Shown in pieces: positions 37,081 to 46,605 of a stretch of 64,000 nt of DNA; within the stretch, counting starts at the first letter, position 1; the number at the start of each line of letters is the position of its first letter. This DNA comes from Planotetraspora phitsanulokensis. Lineage in GTDB: Bacteria; Actinomycetota; Actinomycetes; Streptosporangiales; Streptosporangiaceae. Location: the NCBI RefSeq assembly GCF_016863295.1, contig NZ_BOOP01000032.1:1-64000 (forward strand), read 5' to 3'. The translations under genes and the position numbers were made by a program. Below the pieces are notes generated by a model. That model saw only the letters and a list, made by a program, of their open reading frames with translations. It ran no database searches and was not told the origin of the DNA.

Positions 37081-38286
37081 ATGACCACACGGCACGAAAC
37101 CGGCACGGCGACCACCCGCCACGTTCTGATTCTCGGGGCGGGATACGCGGGCATGGCCGCGGCGATCCAGCTTGCGGCACGGGTCAAGCGGCGCGAGGAC
37201 GTGCGGGTGACCCTGGTGAACCCCCAGGAGCGGTTCACCGAGCGGTTGCGGCTGCACATGACGGCGACAGGGCAGCGACTCGCCGAGATGAACATTCCGG
37301 AGTTGCTCGAGGGCACGGGTGCGCAGTTCGTGCGCGGCTGGGTCACGGCGGTCGACGCGGACGCGAAGACCGTGCGGATCGACGACGACCGGGTCCTGCA
37401 CTACGACACGCTGGTGTGGGGCCTGGGCAGCGTGGCCGACACCGCGGCGGTGCCGGGCGTCGAGAACCACGCGCACGCCCTGAACAGCGCTCAGGATGCC
37501 GAGGTGCTCGCCGATCGGCTGGCGCGGCTCGGCAGCGGCACGGTGGTGGTCGGCGGCAGCGGGCTGACCGGCGTCGAGTCGGCCGCGGAGATCGCCGAGC
37601 GGCACCCGGAGCTGAACGTCGTGCTGCTCGGCCGCGGCGAACCCGGTGCAGCCATGAACCCGAAGGCCAGGGCGTACCTGCGGTCCGCACTTGAGCGCCT
37701 GGGCGTGCGGGTGCGCAGCGGAGTCGAGGTGGTGAAGGTGCTGCCCGACGCGGTCGAGTTGGCGGGCGGGGAGAGCGTCGCCGCCGACGTGGTCCTGTGG
37801 ACGAGCGGCACACGCGTGTCGCCGCTGGCGGCCGCCGCGGGTCTGACCGTCGACGAGCGCGGCCGCATCGTCACCGACGCCACGCTGCGGTCCGTGTCGC
37901 ACCCCGACGTGTACGCCGTGGGTGACGCGGCCGCGATCCGTCAGGGCTACGGCGTCATGCACGGGACCTGCCAGGGCGGCATGCCGACCGGTGTGCACGC
38001 CGCGGTGTCGATCAGCCGGGTGCTGAACGGCAAGCGGCCCAAGCCGTTCCGCTTCGGCTACTACCACACGCCGGTGAGCCTGGGACGGCACGACGCGGTC
38101 GTCCAGTTCACCCACCCCGACGACAGCCCGCGACGGGTGTATCTGACGGCCCGCATGGCGGTTCGGTATAAGGAGACGGTGTCCGCTTCCCCCTGGCCGA
38201 CCTACGGCCGCATGAAGAAGATGCCCGCCTCGGGCGCGTTCTGGCCCCACGGCGGCCGCTTCACCCGCATCCGGGGGGCACGGTGA
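37081..38286 (+). CDS. NAD(P)/FAD-dependent oxidoreductase, NDH-2-like
   Basis: 401 residues. First FAD Rossmann motif VLILGAGYAGMAAAIQLA (about 11-28), NAD motif VVVGGSGLTGVESAAEIAE, and FAD-closing VYAVGDAAAIRQGYGVMHGT. The plan matches type II NADH dehydrogenase-like flavoproteins of about 400 residues without a membrane anchor. Its stop overlaps the GTG of the SigJ-type sigma factor (38283-38286), so the two form one transcription and translation unit. Confidence 0.9.
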   Translation: MTTRHETGTATTRHVLILGAGYAGMAAAIQLAARVKRREDVRVTLVNPQERFTERLRLHMTATGQRLAEMNIPELLEGTGAQFVRGWVTAVDADAKTVRIDDDRVLHYDTLVWGLGSVADTAAVPGVENHAHALNSAQDAEVLADRLARLGSGTVVVGGSGLTGVESAAEIAERHPELNVVLLGRGEPGAAMNPKARAYLRSALERLGVRVRSGVEVVKVLPDAVELAGGESVAADVVLWTSGTRVSPLAAAAGLTVDERGRIVTDATLRSVSHPDVYAVGDAAAIRQGYGVMHGTCQGGMPTGVHAAVSISRVLNGKRPKPFRFGYYHTPVSLGRHDAVVQFTHPDDSPRRVYLTARMAVRYKETVSASPWPTYGRMKKMPASGAFWPHGGRFTRIRGAR

Positions 38287-39218
38287 CCCACCCGTCGCCT
38301 GACCACGACCAGCAGGTGTTCAACCAGCATCGCAACCTGCTCTTCTCGGTGGCCTACCGCATCCTCGGCACGGTCGCCGACGCCGAGGACGCGGTCCAGG
38401 ACGCCTGGATCAAATGGTCGGCCGCCGACCGTTCGCAGGTGGCCGATCCCAAGGCCTATCTGGCGCGGATCGCGTCGAACCAGGCGCTGGAGCGGTTGCG
38501 CTCCACCCGGCACCAGAGGGAGACCTACGTGGGGCCGTGGCTTCCTGAGCCCATCCTCACCAGCGGCGACGCAGCCGAGGCGGTCACCGACGCGGAGTCG
38601 GTGTCGATGGCCATGCTGGTGGTGCTGGAGACCCTGAGCCCGCTCGAGCGCGCGGTGTTCGTGCTGAAGGAGGTCTTCGACTTCAGCCATGCCGAGATCG
38701 CCGAGGCGGTGGAGCGCTCCGAGGCCGCGGTGCGCCAGGCCGCGCACCGTGCCCGCGAGCGGGTACGGGCCCGGCGGCCGCGCTTCACCGCGGACCGGTC
38801 GCGGCAGCGCGAGGTCACCGAACGGTTCCTCGCCGCCGCGACCGGGGGTGACATCAACACCCTCATGGAGCTGGTGTCCCCGGACGTCACCCTGTGGACC
38901 GACGGCGGCGGCAAGGTCCGCCAGGCCCTGAAGCCGGTCGTGGGCGCGCAGGTGGTGGCCGCCTGGTTCGCGGCCATCGGCAAGGTCGCCTACCAGGGCG
39001 TCGAGCCGGCCGACATGAACGCCGAACTGGTCGAGATCAACGGTGGCCCGGGCATGGTGTTCAGCGGTTCGGGCCGCGTGATCGCCACCGTCACCTTCGA
39101 TTTCGACGCCGAGGGCCGCATCGTCGCCATCCACAACATCGCCAACCCCGACAAACTGGGGGCGATCGCCGATGGGGTCACCCGCGACGTGGGCACGCCA
39201 CCCGAGCCGCGTCGTTGA
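38283..39218 (+). CDS. SigJ-type ECF sigma factor with C-terminal SnoaL-like domain
   Basis: 311 residues. Region 2 AYRILGTVADAEDAVQDAWI and RLRSTRHQRETYVGPWLPEP (the YVGPWLPEP motif is typical of this group), region 4 LSPLERAVFVLKEVFDFSHA followed by EIAEAVERSEAAVRQAAHRA. An NTF2/SnoaL-like domain from about residue 180 replaces an anti-sigma factor as built-in control. GTGA overlap with the oxidoreductase suggests a redox-linked regulon. Confidence 0.93.
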   Translation: MTHPSPDHDQQVFNQHRNLLFSVAYRILGTVADAEDAVQDAWIKWSAADRSQVADPKAYLARIASNQALERLRSTRHQRETYVGPWLPEPILTSGDAAEAVTDAESVSMAMLVVLETLSPLERAVFVLKEVFDFSHAEIAEAVERSEAAVRQAAHRARERVRARRPRFTADRSRQREVTERFLAAATGGDINTLMELVSPDVTLWTDGGGKVRQALKPVVGAQVVAAWFAAIGKVAYQGVEPADMNAELVEINGGPGMVFSGSGRVIATVTFDFDAEGRIVAIHNIANPDKLGAIADGVTRDVGTPPEPRR

Positions 39219-39345
39219 CGCCTCTCGGGTATGGGCCGGCGGAGGCGGCGTTCGGGAGACACACCTCTCGAACGCCGGGTGAGCCGCCATCGCCGTGAGC
39301 GAACGCGTCGACGATCGCAGGGTCGCCGGGCGTAGATTTCCCGGC

Positions 39346-40353
39346 ATGCGCGTCCTGTTCGCGAGCCTTGCGTCGGTCGGTCACACCTATCCGCTGATTC
39401 CGCTCGCGATCGCCGCGCGGGACGCCGGGCATGAGGTGCATTTCGCCGCCGGTGAGGAAGTGCACCCACCGCTGGCCGCGAACGGACTGCGGCCCTTCCG
39501 TCCCGCGGACTCGTTCTATGAGATCTACGCCGAGGACCTCGAACCGGAACTGGCACGGCTGCGACCCGACCTCGTCGTCCATGAATGGGGTCTGCCGGGG
39601 GCGGCGATCGCCGCGTACCGTGCCGGAATCCCCGGTGTCTGGCATGGGTTCGGCCGCATGATTCCCGAAGGCATCGGTCTGGAACTTCCCACGAAGATCG
39701 CCGAGGCTCCCGGGCGGCCGCACATCGACATCTGCCCACCGTCCCTGCAGGACAAGGACTTCCTCGCCACCGAAGAGCGGATCGAGTTGCGGCCCGTCTC
39801 GTACTCCCCGCCGGGCGCCGTGCCCGCCTGGGTCGGCCGGCGCGATTCCCGGCCGCTGATCTATCTGACGCTCGGCACCGCGTTCGGCACCCCGGAGTTG
39901 CTCACCACGGCCGTCAAGGGGCTGGCGACGCTGGACGCGCGCGTGGTGGTCGCCACTGGCCGGGTGCGCCCGGAGCAGCTGGGAGACATGCCGGACGACG
40001 TCACCGTCCAGAGCTGGGTGTCGCAGGCGGACCTGTTGCCGCATGCCGATCTCGTCGTGCACCACGGCGGCAGCGGCACGACCCTCGGCGCGCTCGCCGT
40101 CGGAGTCCCGCAGCTGATCCTCCCCCAGGGAGCGGACCAGTTCGCCAACGCCGAAGCGGTCAGCGCCGCGGGCGCCGGGCTGCGTCTTCTTCCCGAAGAG
40201 CTGATTGCGGACGCCGTCGCCGCGCACGCGGGGGTGCTGCTGCCGCGCCACGGCCGCTCAGACCACCGCGAGGCGGCCCGGGCGATCGCCGAGGAGATCG
40301 CCCGCATGCCCTCCCCGGACGAGGTCGCCCACCGGTTGCCGGAATTCGCCTAG
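39346..40353 (+). CDS. UDP-glycosyltransferase-like (MGT, GT1) enzyme
   Basis: 335 residues, a little short for GT1 (usually 380-420). N-terminal LFASLASVGHTYPLIPLAIA, PDLVVHEWGLPGAAIAAYRA, and the C-terminal donor motif with VVHHGGSGTTLGALAVGVPQ followed by LILPQGADQFANAEAV. It transfers a sugar to a small acceptor such as a macrolide or polyketide. No biosynthetic cluster surrounds it; resistance by glycosylation is possible. Confidence 0.9.
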   Translation: MRVLFASLASVGHTYPLIPLAIAARDAGHEVHFAAGEEVHPPLAANGLRPFRPADSFYEIYAEDLEPELARLRPDLVVHEWGLPGAAIAAYRAGIPGVWHGFGRMIPEGIGLELPTKIAEAPGRPHIDICPPSLQDKDFLATEERIELRPVSYSPPGAVPAWVGRRDSRPLIYLTLGTAFGTPELLTTAVKGLATLDARVVVATGRVRPEQLGDMPDDVTVQSWVSQADLLPHADLVVHHGGSGTTLGALAVGVPQLILPQGADQFANAEAVSAAGAGLRLLPEELIADAVAAHAGVLLPRHGRSDHREAARAIAEEIARMPSPDEVAHRLPEFA

Positions 40354-40402
40354 AGGCACACGAGCCGGCACGCGGAAGTCGCCGCGCCGGGACGCCGGCC
40401 GC

Positions 40403-41476
40403 TCAGCGCGCCTGCGCCTCCTGGTCGTGGACCGCCTGCTCGTCGGCCTCGTGCACGCGCTCGTCCTCGCGCAGCTTGCGCCGTACGCGGTTGCGGCGCG
40501 TGAGGAGGATCACCCCGACGATGACGGCGATGAACACGATGACCAGCACCGACAGCGGCCACGGGACGGCCCAGCCGTGCGTCGTGGTCTTGACGGCGGC
40601 GAGCGGGGCGACCGAACCCGACGCGTCGGTGAGCAGCGGGAGGAGGGTGACCGTTCCTGTCAGTCTCAGCACGGGAGCCACTCCGTGTACCGGCACGGAG
40701 ACCTTCCAGGTCTCGCCGGGGAGCAGTTGGGGCGAGTCAGCGATCTGCCCGGCGCGGACGTCCGAGCGCCCGAAGGGGCCCGCGACGGACACCGTCTGCC
40801 GAGCGGTGAGGATGGCGTTGCCCGTGTTGTGGATCGTGTAGGTGACGGTGGCGTCGCCCTTCCCGAACGGATTGGACGTGCCCGAGTAGCGCATCTGCAG
40901 GTCCTCGACCGACAGGCGCGGTTGGAGCTCTCCGCCCACGCGCAGACGGATCCGGATGCCGAGACGCCGGCCCGCATCGGCCCCGTCCGCTTCACCGGCC
41001 TGCGCCGGCGAGGTGACGATGCCGCCCATGTAGTCGCCGGGCGCGACGGCGTCCGGAAGGTCGAGGGTGAACGGCACCTTGACGGTCTGGCCGGGCGGGA
41101 CGGTCACGTCGGGCCGGTCCGTCTGGACCCACGCACCCACCCCTGTCGACTTCGCGTCCTTGGTGACCAGGTCGAGCCGGCCGTCCTTGGAGGTGAACCC
41201 GTCGGCGGCGTACACGGCCAGACGGAGCGGGGTGGCGCCGTGGTTGACGATCACGAGACCGTCCTTGAGCTGCCCACCTGGTTCGAGGGTGTAGCTGTAG
41301 TTCTGCCGGCCCGACCCCATGTCGTTGGAGGCCGTGCTGACCGCCCAGGAGGCGTCGCCGTCCGCCGCCGCAGCGGGACCGGCCCCCATGCCGAGGAGGC
41401 CGAGCGCGGCGAGCAGCATCACGACAGTCGCCCGAGCGAGGGCTGTTGTGGTCGTACGCGGTCGGGGCGGGTGCAT
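40403..41476 (-). CDS. Membrane-anchored DUF916-type (WxL-interacting) protein, copy A
   Basis: 357 residues from ATG 41476 (GAGGA 8 bases upstream). Signal peptide (ALARATVVMLLAALGLLGMG, cleavage near AAA-DG), an Ig-like DUF916 domain (SYTLEPGGQLKDGLVIVNHG, VPFTLDLPDAVAPGDYMGGI), a second beta domain (TYTIHNTGNAILTARQTVSV), one membrane helix (PLSVLVIVFIAVIVGVILL) and a basic cytoplasmic tail. In Firmicutes such proteins hold WxL proteins at the cell wall. Last gene of the minus-strand surface module; the copy at 43467 is nearly identical at the C-terminus. Confidence 0.85.
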   Translation of the reverse strand: MHPPRPRTTTTALARATVVMLLAALGLLGMGAGPAAAADGDASWAVSTASNDMGSGRQNYSYTLEPGGQLKDGLVIVNHGATPLRLAVYAADGFTSKDGRLDLVTKDAKSTGVGAWVQTDRPDVTVPPGQTVKVPFTLDLPDAVAPGDYMGGIVTSPAQAGEADGADAGRRLGIRIRLRVGGELQPRLSVEDLQMRYSGTSNPFGKGDATVTYTIHNTGNAILTARQTVSVAGPFGRSDVRAGQIADSPQLLPGETWKVSVPVHGVAPVLRLTGTVTLLPLLTDASGSVAPLAAVKTTTHGWAVPWPLSVLVIVFIAVIVGVILLTRRNRVRRKLREDERVHEADEQAVHDQEAQAR

Positions 41477-41573
41477 CTGATGATCCTCGGGCGGTATGCG
41501 AGCGGCGGGATGGAAAACGGGCGATGGGGTGGGCACCTGACGATGCCCACCCCACCAGGCGGAGCGAGCCGGA

Positions 41574-41621
41574 TCAGCTCAACGCGACGAGCGTGAGGTC
41601 CCCGGCGTCACCCTCGGTCGA
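41574..41621 (-). pseudogene. Orphan C-terminal tail of phosphoesterase copy A, behind the TAG stop
   Basis: Reading on through the TAG at 41624-41622 in the same frame gives STEGDAGDLTLVALS and then TGA (41576-41574). The end DLTLVALS matches the end of copy B (RATLTITALSS). The tail is therefore a remnant of the WxL-like C-terminal domain. Confidence 0.65.
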
Positions 41622-43154
41622 CTACTGAAGCCAGGCGGCCTCAGCTGCGGCCGACGCGTCCACGTCAGCCTTGCTGTTGTTCGTGTGGATGACCACCTTG
41701 TCGACGGTGGAGCCGACGGGCTGAGCAGCGGTGGCGCCACTGTTCGGACCGCACCACGACACCTTGCCAAGCTCCACCGCGGCGTTGGGGGCGGCGCAGG
41801 TGCCGCTGCGGATGTCCTCGACCACGAGCTTGTTGCCGCGCACCTGGACCTTGACGTAGGTGCGGACGTGCTCCTGGTTCTCGACCGAGTTGGCCCAGTG
41901 GCTCTTGGGGTTGAGCGGGTCGGGACCGTAGTTCGGGTCCTCGGTGGTGTCAGGAGCGGTGAGGTCGTAGTACTTCGAACCCGACGCGGAGTTCGCCGTC
42001 ACGTAGATGACGCCGCCCGGACCCTGGAACACCTCGGCGGCACCGGGCTGCTCGTCCGGGTTCGCCTTCTTGCCGTTCTTGATCAGGTAGCTACGGGAGT
42101 AGCTGTGGTCGTGACCCTGCAGGACCAGGTCGACGCCGAGCTTCGAGAACGCGGTCGGGAAGTCCTGACGGCGCAGCTGGTTGTCACCGTCGTTGGCGTG
42201 GTCGGCCGGCGAGTAGATCGAGTGGTGGTAGACGAGCACCGTGTGCTTGACACCGGCACCCTGCGTCTTGACGACGTTGGTGATGTAGTTGATGTGCGCG
42301 GCGTCGGCACCGCTGGCGTAGGCGTTGCTGTTGATGTCGATGAACAGCACGTTCTTGTACTTGAACCAGTAGTCACCGCCCGACCGGGTGTTCGCGTCGC
42401 CGTTGTAGTACGGCGCGGAACGGTCGGTGTTCGGCGTCCAGAAGTGCTGCTCGTACGCCTTGCCGCCGACGTCGTGGTTACCGATGGTCGCGGCCCACGG
42501 GTACTGCCGCAGCTTGTCGGGCGCGAGGAATGCGTCCCACTGCGTCTCGGTGTTGGCGGTCTCGACCTGGTCGCCACCCGAGACCAGCAGCTCGGACTGC
42601 GGGTCGGCGGCGAGGGCGACGTTCAGGGTGTCCATCCACCCGGCGCCGTCCTTCGCCGTGTTGCCGGACGAGCCGATCTGCGGGTCGCCGAAGAACAGGA
42701 AGTCGAAGTTGTTGCCGTTGAAGTCCTGGGTCTTGAAGGAGTACGTCGGGGACCACTGGCCCTCGACGCCGACCCGGTAGGAGTACGACGTGTTCTGCTT
42801 CAGGCTGTCGATCGTGGCGTGACCGTTGTAGCCGCCGTTGACCTTGTTCGCGGTGACCGTGGCCGGGAAGGTGACGGTGTTCGCGGGGAACTGGCCCTTG
42901 ACGAGCTTCGAAGTCGGCACGATCTGGACCACCTGGGCGGTGCCGGCCGACGAGTACCAGGAAACGACGCGCTGCGACTCGTTGGCGCCTACACCGAGGA
43001 CGATACCGGTGGGCGTCGCCTGAGCGTCAGCGTGGGCCGCCGTCGCCAGGCCGGTGCCGAACACTGCGCTAAGGCCCAGGACCGCCGCGGTGGCGCGCAC
43101 GGCCACCTCGCGTCGGACAAGCCCGGGGCGCTGTGTCCCGTTGTCGAGCTTCAT
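41622..43154 (-). CDS. Secreted metallophosphoesterase, copy A (lacks WxL domain)
   Basis: 510 residues. Arg-rich signal peptide (LVRREVAVRATAAVLGLSAV, possibly Tat). N-terminal fibronectin-like purple-acid-phosphatase domain (ESQRVVSWYSSAGTAQVVQI), then the calcineurin-type catalytic domain with all five motifs: FFGDPQIGSS, SGGDQVE, GNHDVGG, VYHHSIYSPADH and QGHDHSYSRS. A two-metal centre and hydrolysis of a phosphoester outside the cell are expected. It stops at EAAWLQ, where copy B continues into a 150-residue C-terminal domain. Followed 145 bases later by its DUF916 partner. Confidence 0.92.
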   Translation of the reverse strand: MKLDNGTQRPGLVRREVAVRATAAVLGLSAVFGTGLATAAHADAQATPTGIVLGVGANESQRVVSWYSSAGTAQVVQIVPTSKLVKGQFPANTVTFPATVTANKVNGGYNGHATIDSLKQNTSYSYRVGVEGQWSPTYSFKTQDFNGNNFDFLFFGDPQIGSSGNTAKDGAGWMDTLNVALAADPQSELLVSGGDQVETANTETQWDAFLAPDKLRQYPWAATIGNHDVGGKAYEQHFWTPNTDRSAPYYNGDANTRSGGDYWFKYKNVLFIDINSNAYASGADAAHINYITNVVKTQGAGVKHTVLVYHHSIYSPADHANDGDNQLRRQDFPTAFSKLGVDLVLQGHDHSYSRSYLIKNGKKANPDEQPGAAEVFQGPGGVIYVTANSASGSKYYDLTAPDTTEDPNYGPDPLNPKSHWANSVENQEHVRTYVKVQVRGNKLVVEDIRSGTCAAPNAAVELGKVSWCGPNSGATAAQPVGSTVDKVVIHTNNSKADVDASAAAEAAWLQ

Positions 43155-43466
43155 GCTGTTCCGTCCGTTTGAGGGTATTGGAGAGGTTTGTCAACATTCC
43201 GGAACCCGGTGTCGCGGAGGTGAACATGAAGAAGGTGGATCGTTTCGCTTACCGAAAGTTGTGACGATGCCTCAGATCCCGAGAACGGCTCGAGCATGGA
43301 AAATGCGCGCCAGGAGGGAGAAGCAGGCGCACTTTCCGCCATCACCGGACGACGGTCTCCATGCGCTCACGACTTCTGCCCGCAAGCATGCTCGCGCCCG
43401 CAAGTGGCGACCGCCGTACCCGGTCGGCGCTCGGCAGGCGTCGCGGCGGGCTCGTCGCCGCAGTGG
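43155..43466. other. Gap between the two surface modules
   Basis: 312 bases without a gene. The part next to phosphoesterase copy A shares short stretches with the leader of copy B (GGGTatTGGAGAG, GTTTCGCTTACCG-like), as expected if the promoter was duplicated with the module. No clear hairpin. Confidence 0.5.
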
Positions 43467-44558
43467 TCAGTTCACCTGTGACTTCTGGTCGCGGAGCGCC
43501 TGCTCGACGGCTTCCTGTACGCGGGCGTCCTCGCGCAACTTGCGCCGTACACGGTTGCGGCGCGTGAGGAGGATCGCCAGGACGACGGCGGCGATGAGCA
43601 CGATGACCAGCACCGACAGCGTCCACGGGACGGCCCAGCCGTGCGCCGTGATCTGGATCGGCTTGAGCGCGCTGGTGGACCCGGCCGCGTCGGTGATCAG
43701 GGGCGTGAGAGTCACGGTCGCGGCCAGGTCGACCGCGGGCGCCACGCCGTGGACGGGCACCTTCACCTTCCAGCTCTCACCCGGGAGCAGCTCCGGCGGG
43801 GAGGTGAGCTTGCTCGCGTCGGTTCGCAGCCATCCGAACGGTCCTGAGACCGACACCGCCTGCTGGGCCGACAACATGGCGTTGCCGGTGTTGTGGATCG
43901 TGTAGGTGATCGTGGCGTCACCGGTGCCGAACGGGTTGAACGTGCCGGAGTAGTCGACGTCGAAGTCCTCGACGGAGAGGTTCGGCTTGAGCTCGCCGCT
44001 GACCCGCAGCTTGACCCGGATGCCGAGGCGCCGATCCACGTTGATGCCTTCGGCCTCGTCGGCCTGCGTCAAGGAGGTGAGGACGCCGCCCACGTAGTCG
44101 CCGGGCGTGGCGTTGCCCGGAACGGTGACCGTGAAGGGGACCTGGACGGTCTTGCCGGGCTGGACCGTGACGCTGCCGCGGTCGGCGTGGACCCAGGCGC
44201 CGATTCTGACGGACTTCTTGTCCTTGGTGAGCAGGTCGAGCTGGCCCGTGTCGGTCGTGAAACCGTCCGCGGCGTAGACGGTGAGCGTGAGCGGGGTCTT
44301 GCTGCGGTTGGCGACGACCATGGCGTCCTTGATCAGTCCGCCGGGGTTGACGTCGTAGCTGTAGCTGGAACGGTCGGCGCCGAACCCGTTCGAGGCCGTC
44401 CTGACCGTCCAGGTGACGTCGCCGTCGTCGGCAAGTGCGGGGCCGGCACTCACACCGGCACTCACACCAGCGATCGCGAAGGCCGTGAGCATGGCCAGGG
44501 CGGCGGTGCGGACGAGGGCGCCGACGGTGGCCGTCCGGCGCGGTGCGAGCGCTTTCAT
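43467..44558 (-). CDS. Membrane-anchored DUF916-type (WxL-interacting) protein, copy B
   Basis: 363 residues from ATG 44558 (AGGAG 8 bases upstream). Same plan as copy A: signal peptide (TAALAMLTAFAIAGVSAG), DUF916 domain (SYSYDVNPGGLIKDAMVVAN, VPFTVTVPGNATPGDYVGGV), second beta domain (TYTIHNTGNAMLSAQQAVSV), a membrane helix following HGWAVPWTLSVLVIVLIAAV and tail RRNRVRRKLREDARVQEAVE. It lies 73 bases behind phosphoesterase copy B and should present its WxL-like domain or the enzyme at the wall. Confidence 0.87.
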   Translation of the reverse strand: MKALAPRRTATVGALVRTAALAMLTAFAIAGVSAGVSAGPALADDGDVTWTVRTASNGFGADRSSYSYDVNPGGLIKDAMVVANRSKTPLTLTVYAADGFTTDTGQLDLLTKDKKSVRIGAWVHADRGSVTVQPGKTVQVPFTVTVPGNATPGDYVGGVLTSLTQADEAEGINVDRRLGIRVKLRVSGELKPNLSVEDFDVDYSGTFNPFGTGDATITYTIHNTGNAMLSAQQAVSVSGPFGWLRTDASKLTSPPELLPGESWKVKVPVHGVAPAVDLAATVTLTPLITDAAGSTSALKPIQITAHGWAVPWTLSVLVIVLIAAVVLAILLTRRNRVRRKLREDARVQEAVEQALRDQKSQVN

Positions 44559-44631
44559 GCGGATTCTCCTGGAAAGGGAGGCGGGGCAGGCCACCCGAAG
44601 GCGCCTGCCCCGCCAGGTGAAACGGATGCGA

Positions 44632-46605
44632 TCAGCTGCTCAGGGCGGTGATCGTCAGAGTGGCGCGGTAGCCACCCTTGGTGACGCTGTCGGGGAGCTT
44701 CAGGTTCAGGTCCGCGCCCAGCTTGGCCGCACCGCGGGGGTGGCCCTGCTCGGCCGAACCGAGGCCGCGCGAGACGGACAGACCCTGACCCTGGTCGTCG
44801 TAGCCGGAGGCCACCGGCTTGGCGGCCGTGGCGCCCGCGCCACCGTCGAGGACGTACGGCGTCCAACCGAGGTAGGAGCCGGAGAACTTCTTGTCGGCGT
44901 CCTGGAAGTCGCTCACGTTGGCCGAGATCGACCAGGGAGCGAGCGAGCGGCGGCTGTCCGAGACGATGAGCGGGTTGATCTTGCCCGACGCCTCGAAGTG
45001 GTCGCCGTTGGTCTCCTTGGCGGTGCCGAGGTCGACGAGGCCGTTGTAGCCGTCGATCGTCCAGCCGAACTCGCCGGGGGCGACGTTCGGCACGTTGACC
45101 TGCAGAGCCTGGTCGTCACCGTGGTACGGGTGAACCGTGACCTTGTCGACGAGCGAGCCGACGGGCTGGCCCTCAGGGGTGTTGCTGCACGAGAGGCCCT
45201 TCTCGACCGCCGCGTTCGGGGCCGCACAGGTGCCGCTGCGGACGTTCTCGACCACGAGCTTGTCCTTGCGCACCTGCACCTTGACGTAGGTGCGGACGTG
45301 CTCCTGGTTCTGAACCGAGTTGTACCAGTAGCTGTTCGGGTTCAGCGGGTCGGCACCGTTGCCGGCGCCGCTCGTGCCGCTGCTGTCCGGCTTGGTGATG
45401 TCGTAGTACTTCGAGCCCGAGGCCGAGTTGCCCGTCACGTAGAGGACACCGCCGGGACCGGGGTACACGTCGGCGGCACCGGGCTGCTCGTCCGGGTTCG
45501 CCTTCTCACCGTTCTTGATCAGGTAGCTACGGGAGTAGCTGTGGTCGTGGCCCTGCAGGACCAGGTCCACGCCGAGCTTCGAGAAGACGGTCGGGAAGTC
45601 GACACGCCGGACCTTGTTGTCGCTGTCCTTGGCGTGGTCGGCGGGCGAGTAGATCGCGTGGTGGTAGGTGAGTACCTTCCACTTGGCCTCGTTGCCGTGC
45701 TTGTTGATGACGTCGGTGACGAAGCCGATGTGCGCCGCGTCGCCGCCGCCGTTCGCGGAGTTGTAGCTGTTGCTGTTGAGGTCGATGAACAGCACATCCT
45801 TGTAGATGTACCAGTAGTCACCGCCCGACTTGGTTCCCGCCGGGTTCCCGTTGTCGTAGTACGGGGCCGTGCGGTCCGTGTTCGGGGTGGTGAAGTGCTG
45901 CTCGTAGGCCTTACCGCCGACGTCGTGGTTGCCGATGGTGGCGGCCCACGGGTACTGGCGCAGCTTGTCGGACGCGAGGAAGGCGTTCCACTGCGTCTCG
46001 GTGTTGGCCGTCTCGACCTGGTCGCCGCCGGAGACCAGCAGCTCAGCGTTCGGGTTGGCCGCCAGCGAGACGTCCAGGGTGTCGGCGAAGCCGGCCCCGT
46101 CCTTCACCGCGTCGCCGGACGAACCGATCTGCGGGTCGCCGAAGAACAGGAAGTCGTAGTCGCCCTCGAAGTCCTGCGTCTTGAAGGAGTACGCCGGGGA
46201 CCAGTTGCCCTCGGAGCCGACACGGTAGGAGTACGCCGTGTCCTCCTTCAGGCTGGTGATCGTCGCGTGGCGGTTGAAGCCGCCGCTGGTGGCGATGTTC
46301 GCCGCGCCGGTGGCGTCGAAGGTGGCGGCGTCAGCCGGGAACTCGCCGTTCACGACCTGCGCGGTCGGGGCGACCTGCACCTTCTGCGCGGTGTCGGCCG
46401 AGGAGTACCAGGTCACGGTGCGCTGCGCCTCGTTGGCGCCCACGCCGAGGACGATGCCGGTGAGGGTGGCCGAGTCGGCAGCGCTGGCGGGGGTCGCCAT
46501 GCCGCTGACCGAGGCGACGGCCAGGCCCAGGAATGCCGCAGCGGCCCCAGCGGCCACGCGGCGCCGCACGGACCCGGGGGCCTGCGCGGAGTTGCTCGAT
46601 GTCAT
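44632..46605 (-). CDS. Secreted metallophosphoesterase with C-terminal WxL-like domain, copy B
   Basis: 657 residues from ATG 46605 (AAAGGA 9 bases upstream). Tat- or Sec-type signal (VRRRVAAGAAAAFLGLAVAS), fibronectin-like domain, calcineurin domain (FFGDPQIGSSGDAVKD, SGGDQVETANTETQWN, GNHDVGG, YHHAIYSPADH, QGHDHSYSRSY). After residue about 490 comes an added domain with SLAPWSISANVSDFQDADKK, GSYLGWTPYVLDG and the end RATLTITALSS; this is the layout of WxL domains (conserved W-x, YxGTLTW-like end). Strongly similar to copy A over the first 480 residues. Enzyme role is certain by motifs, the substrate unknown; wall teichoic-acid-type phosphodiesters or nucleotides are possible. Confidence 0.92.
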   Translation of the reverse strand: MTSSNSAQAPGSVRRRVAAGAAAAFLGLAVASVSGMATPASAADSATLTGIVLGVGANEAQRTVTWYSSADTAQKVQVAPTAQVVNGEFPADAATFDATGAANIATSGGFNRHATITSLKEDTAYSYRVGSEGNWSPAYSFKTQDFEGDYDFLFFGDPQIGSSGDAVKDGAGFADTLDVSLAANPNAELLVSGGDQVETANTETQWNAFLASDKLRQYPWAATIGNHDVGGKAYEQHFTTPNTDRTAPYYDNGNPAGTKSGGDYWYIYKDVLFIDLNSNSYNSANGGGDAAHIGFVTDVINKHGNEAKWKVLTYHHAIYSPADHAKDSDNKVRRVDFPTVFSKLGVDLVLQGHDHSYSRSYLIKNGEKANPDEQPGAADVYPGPGGVLYVTGNSASGSKYYDITKPDSSGTSGAGNGADPLNPNSYWYNSVQNQEHVRTYVKVQVRKDKLVVENVRSGTCAAPNAAVEKGLSCSNTPEGQPVGSLVDKVTVHPYHGDDQALQVNVPNVAPGEFGWTIDGYNGLVDLGTAKETNGDHFEASGKINPLIVSDSRRSLAPWSISANVSDFQDADKKFSGSYLGWTPYVLDGGAGATAAKPVASGYDDQGQGLSVSRGLGSAEQGHPRGAAKLGADLNLKLPDSVTKGGYRATLTITALSS

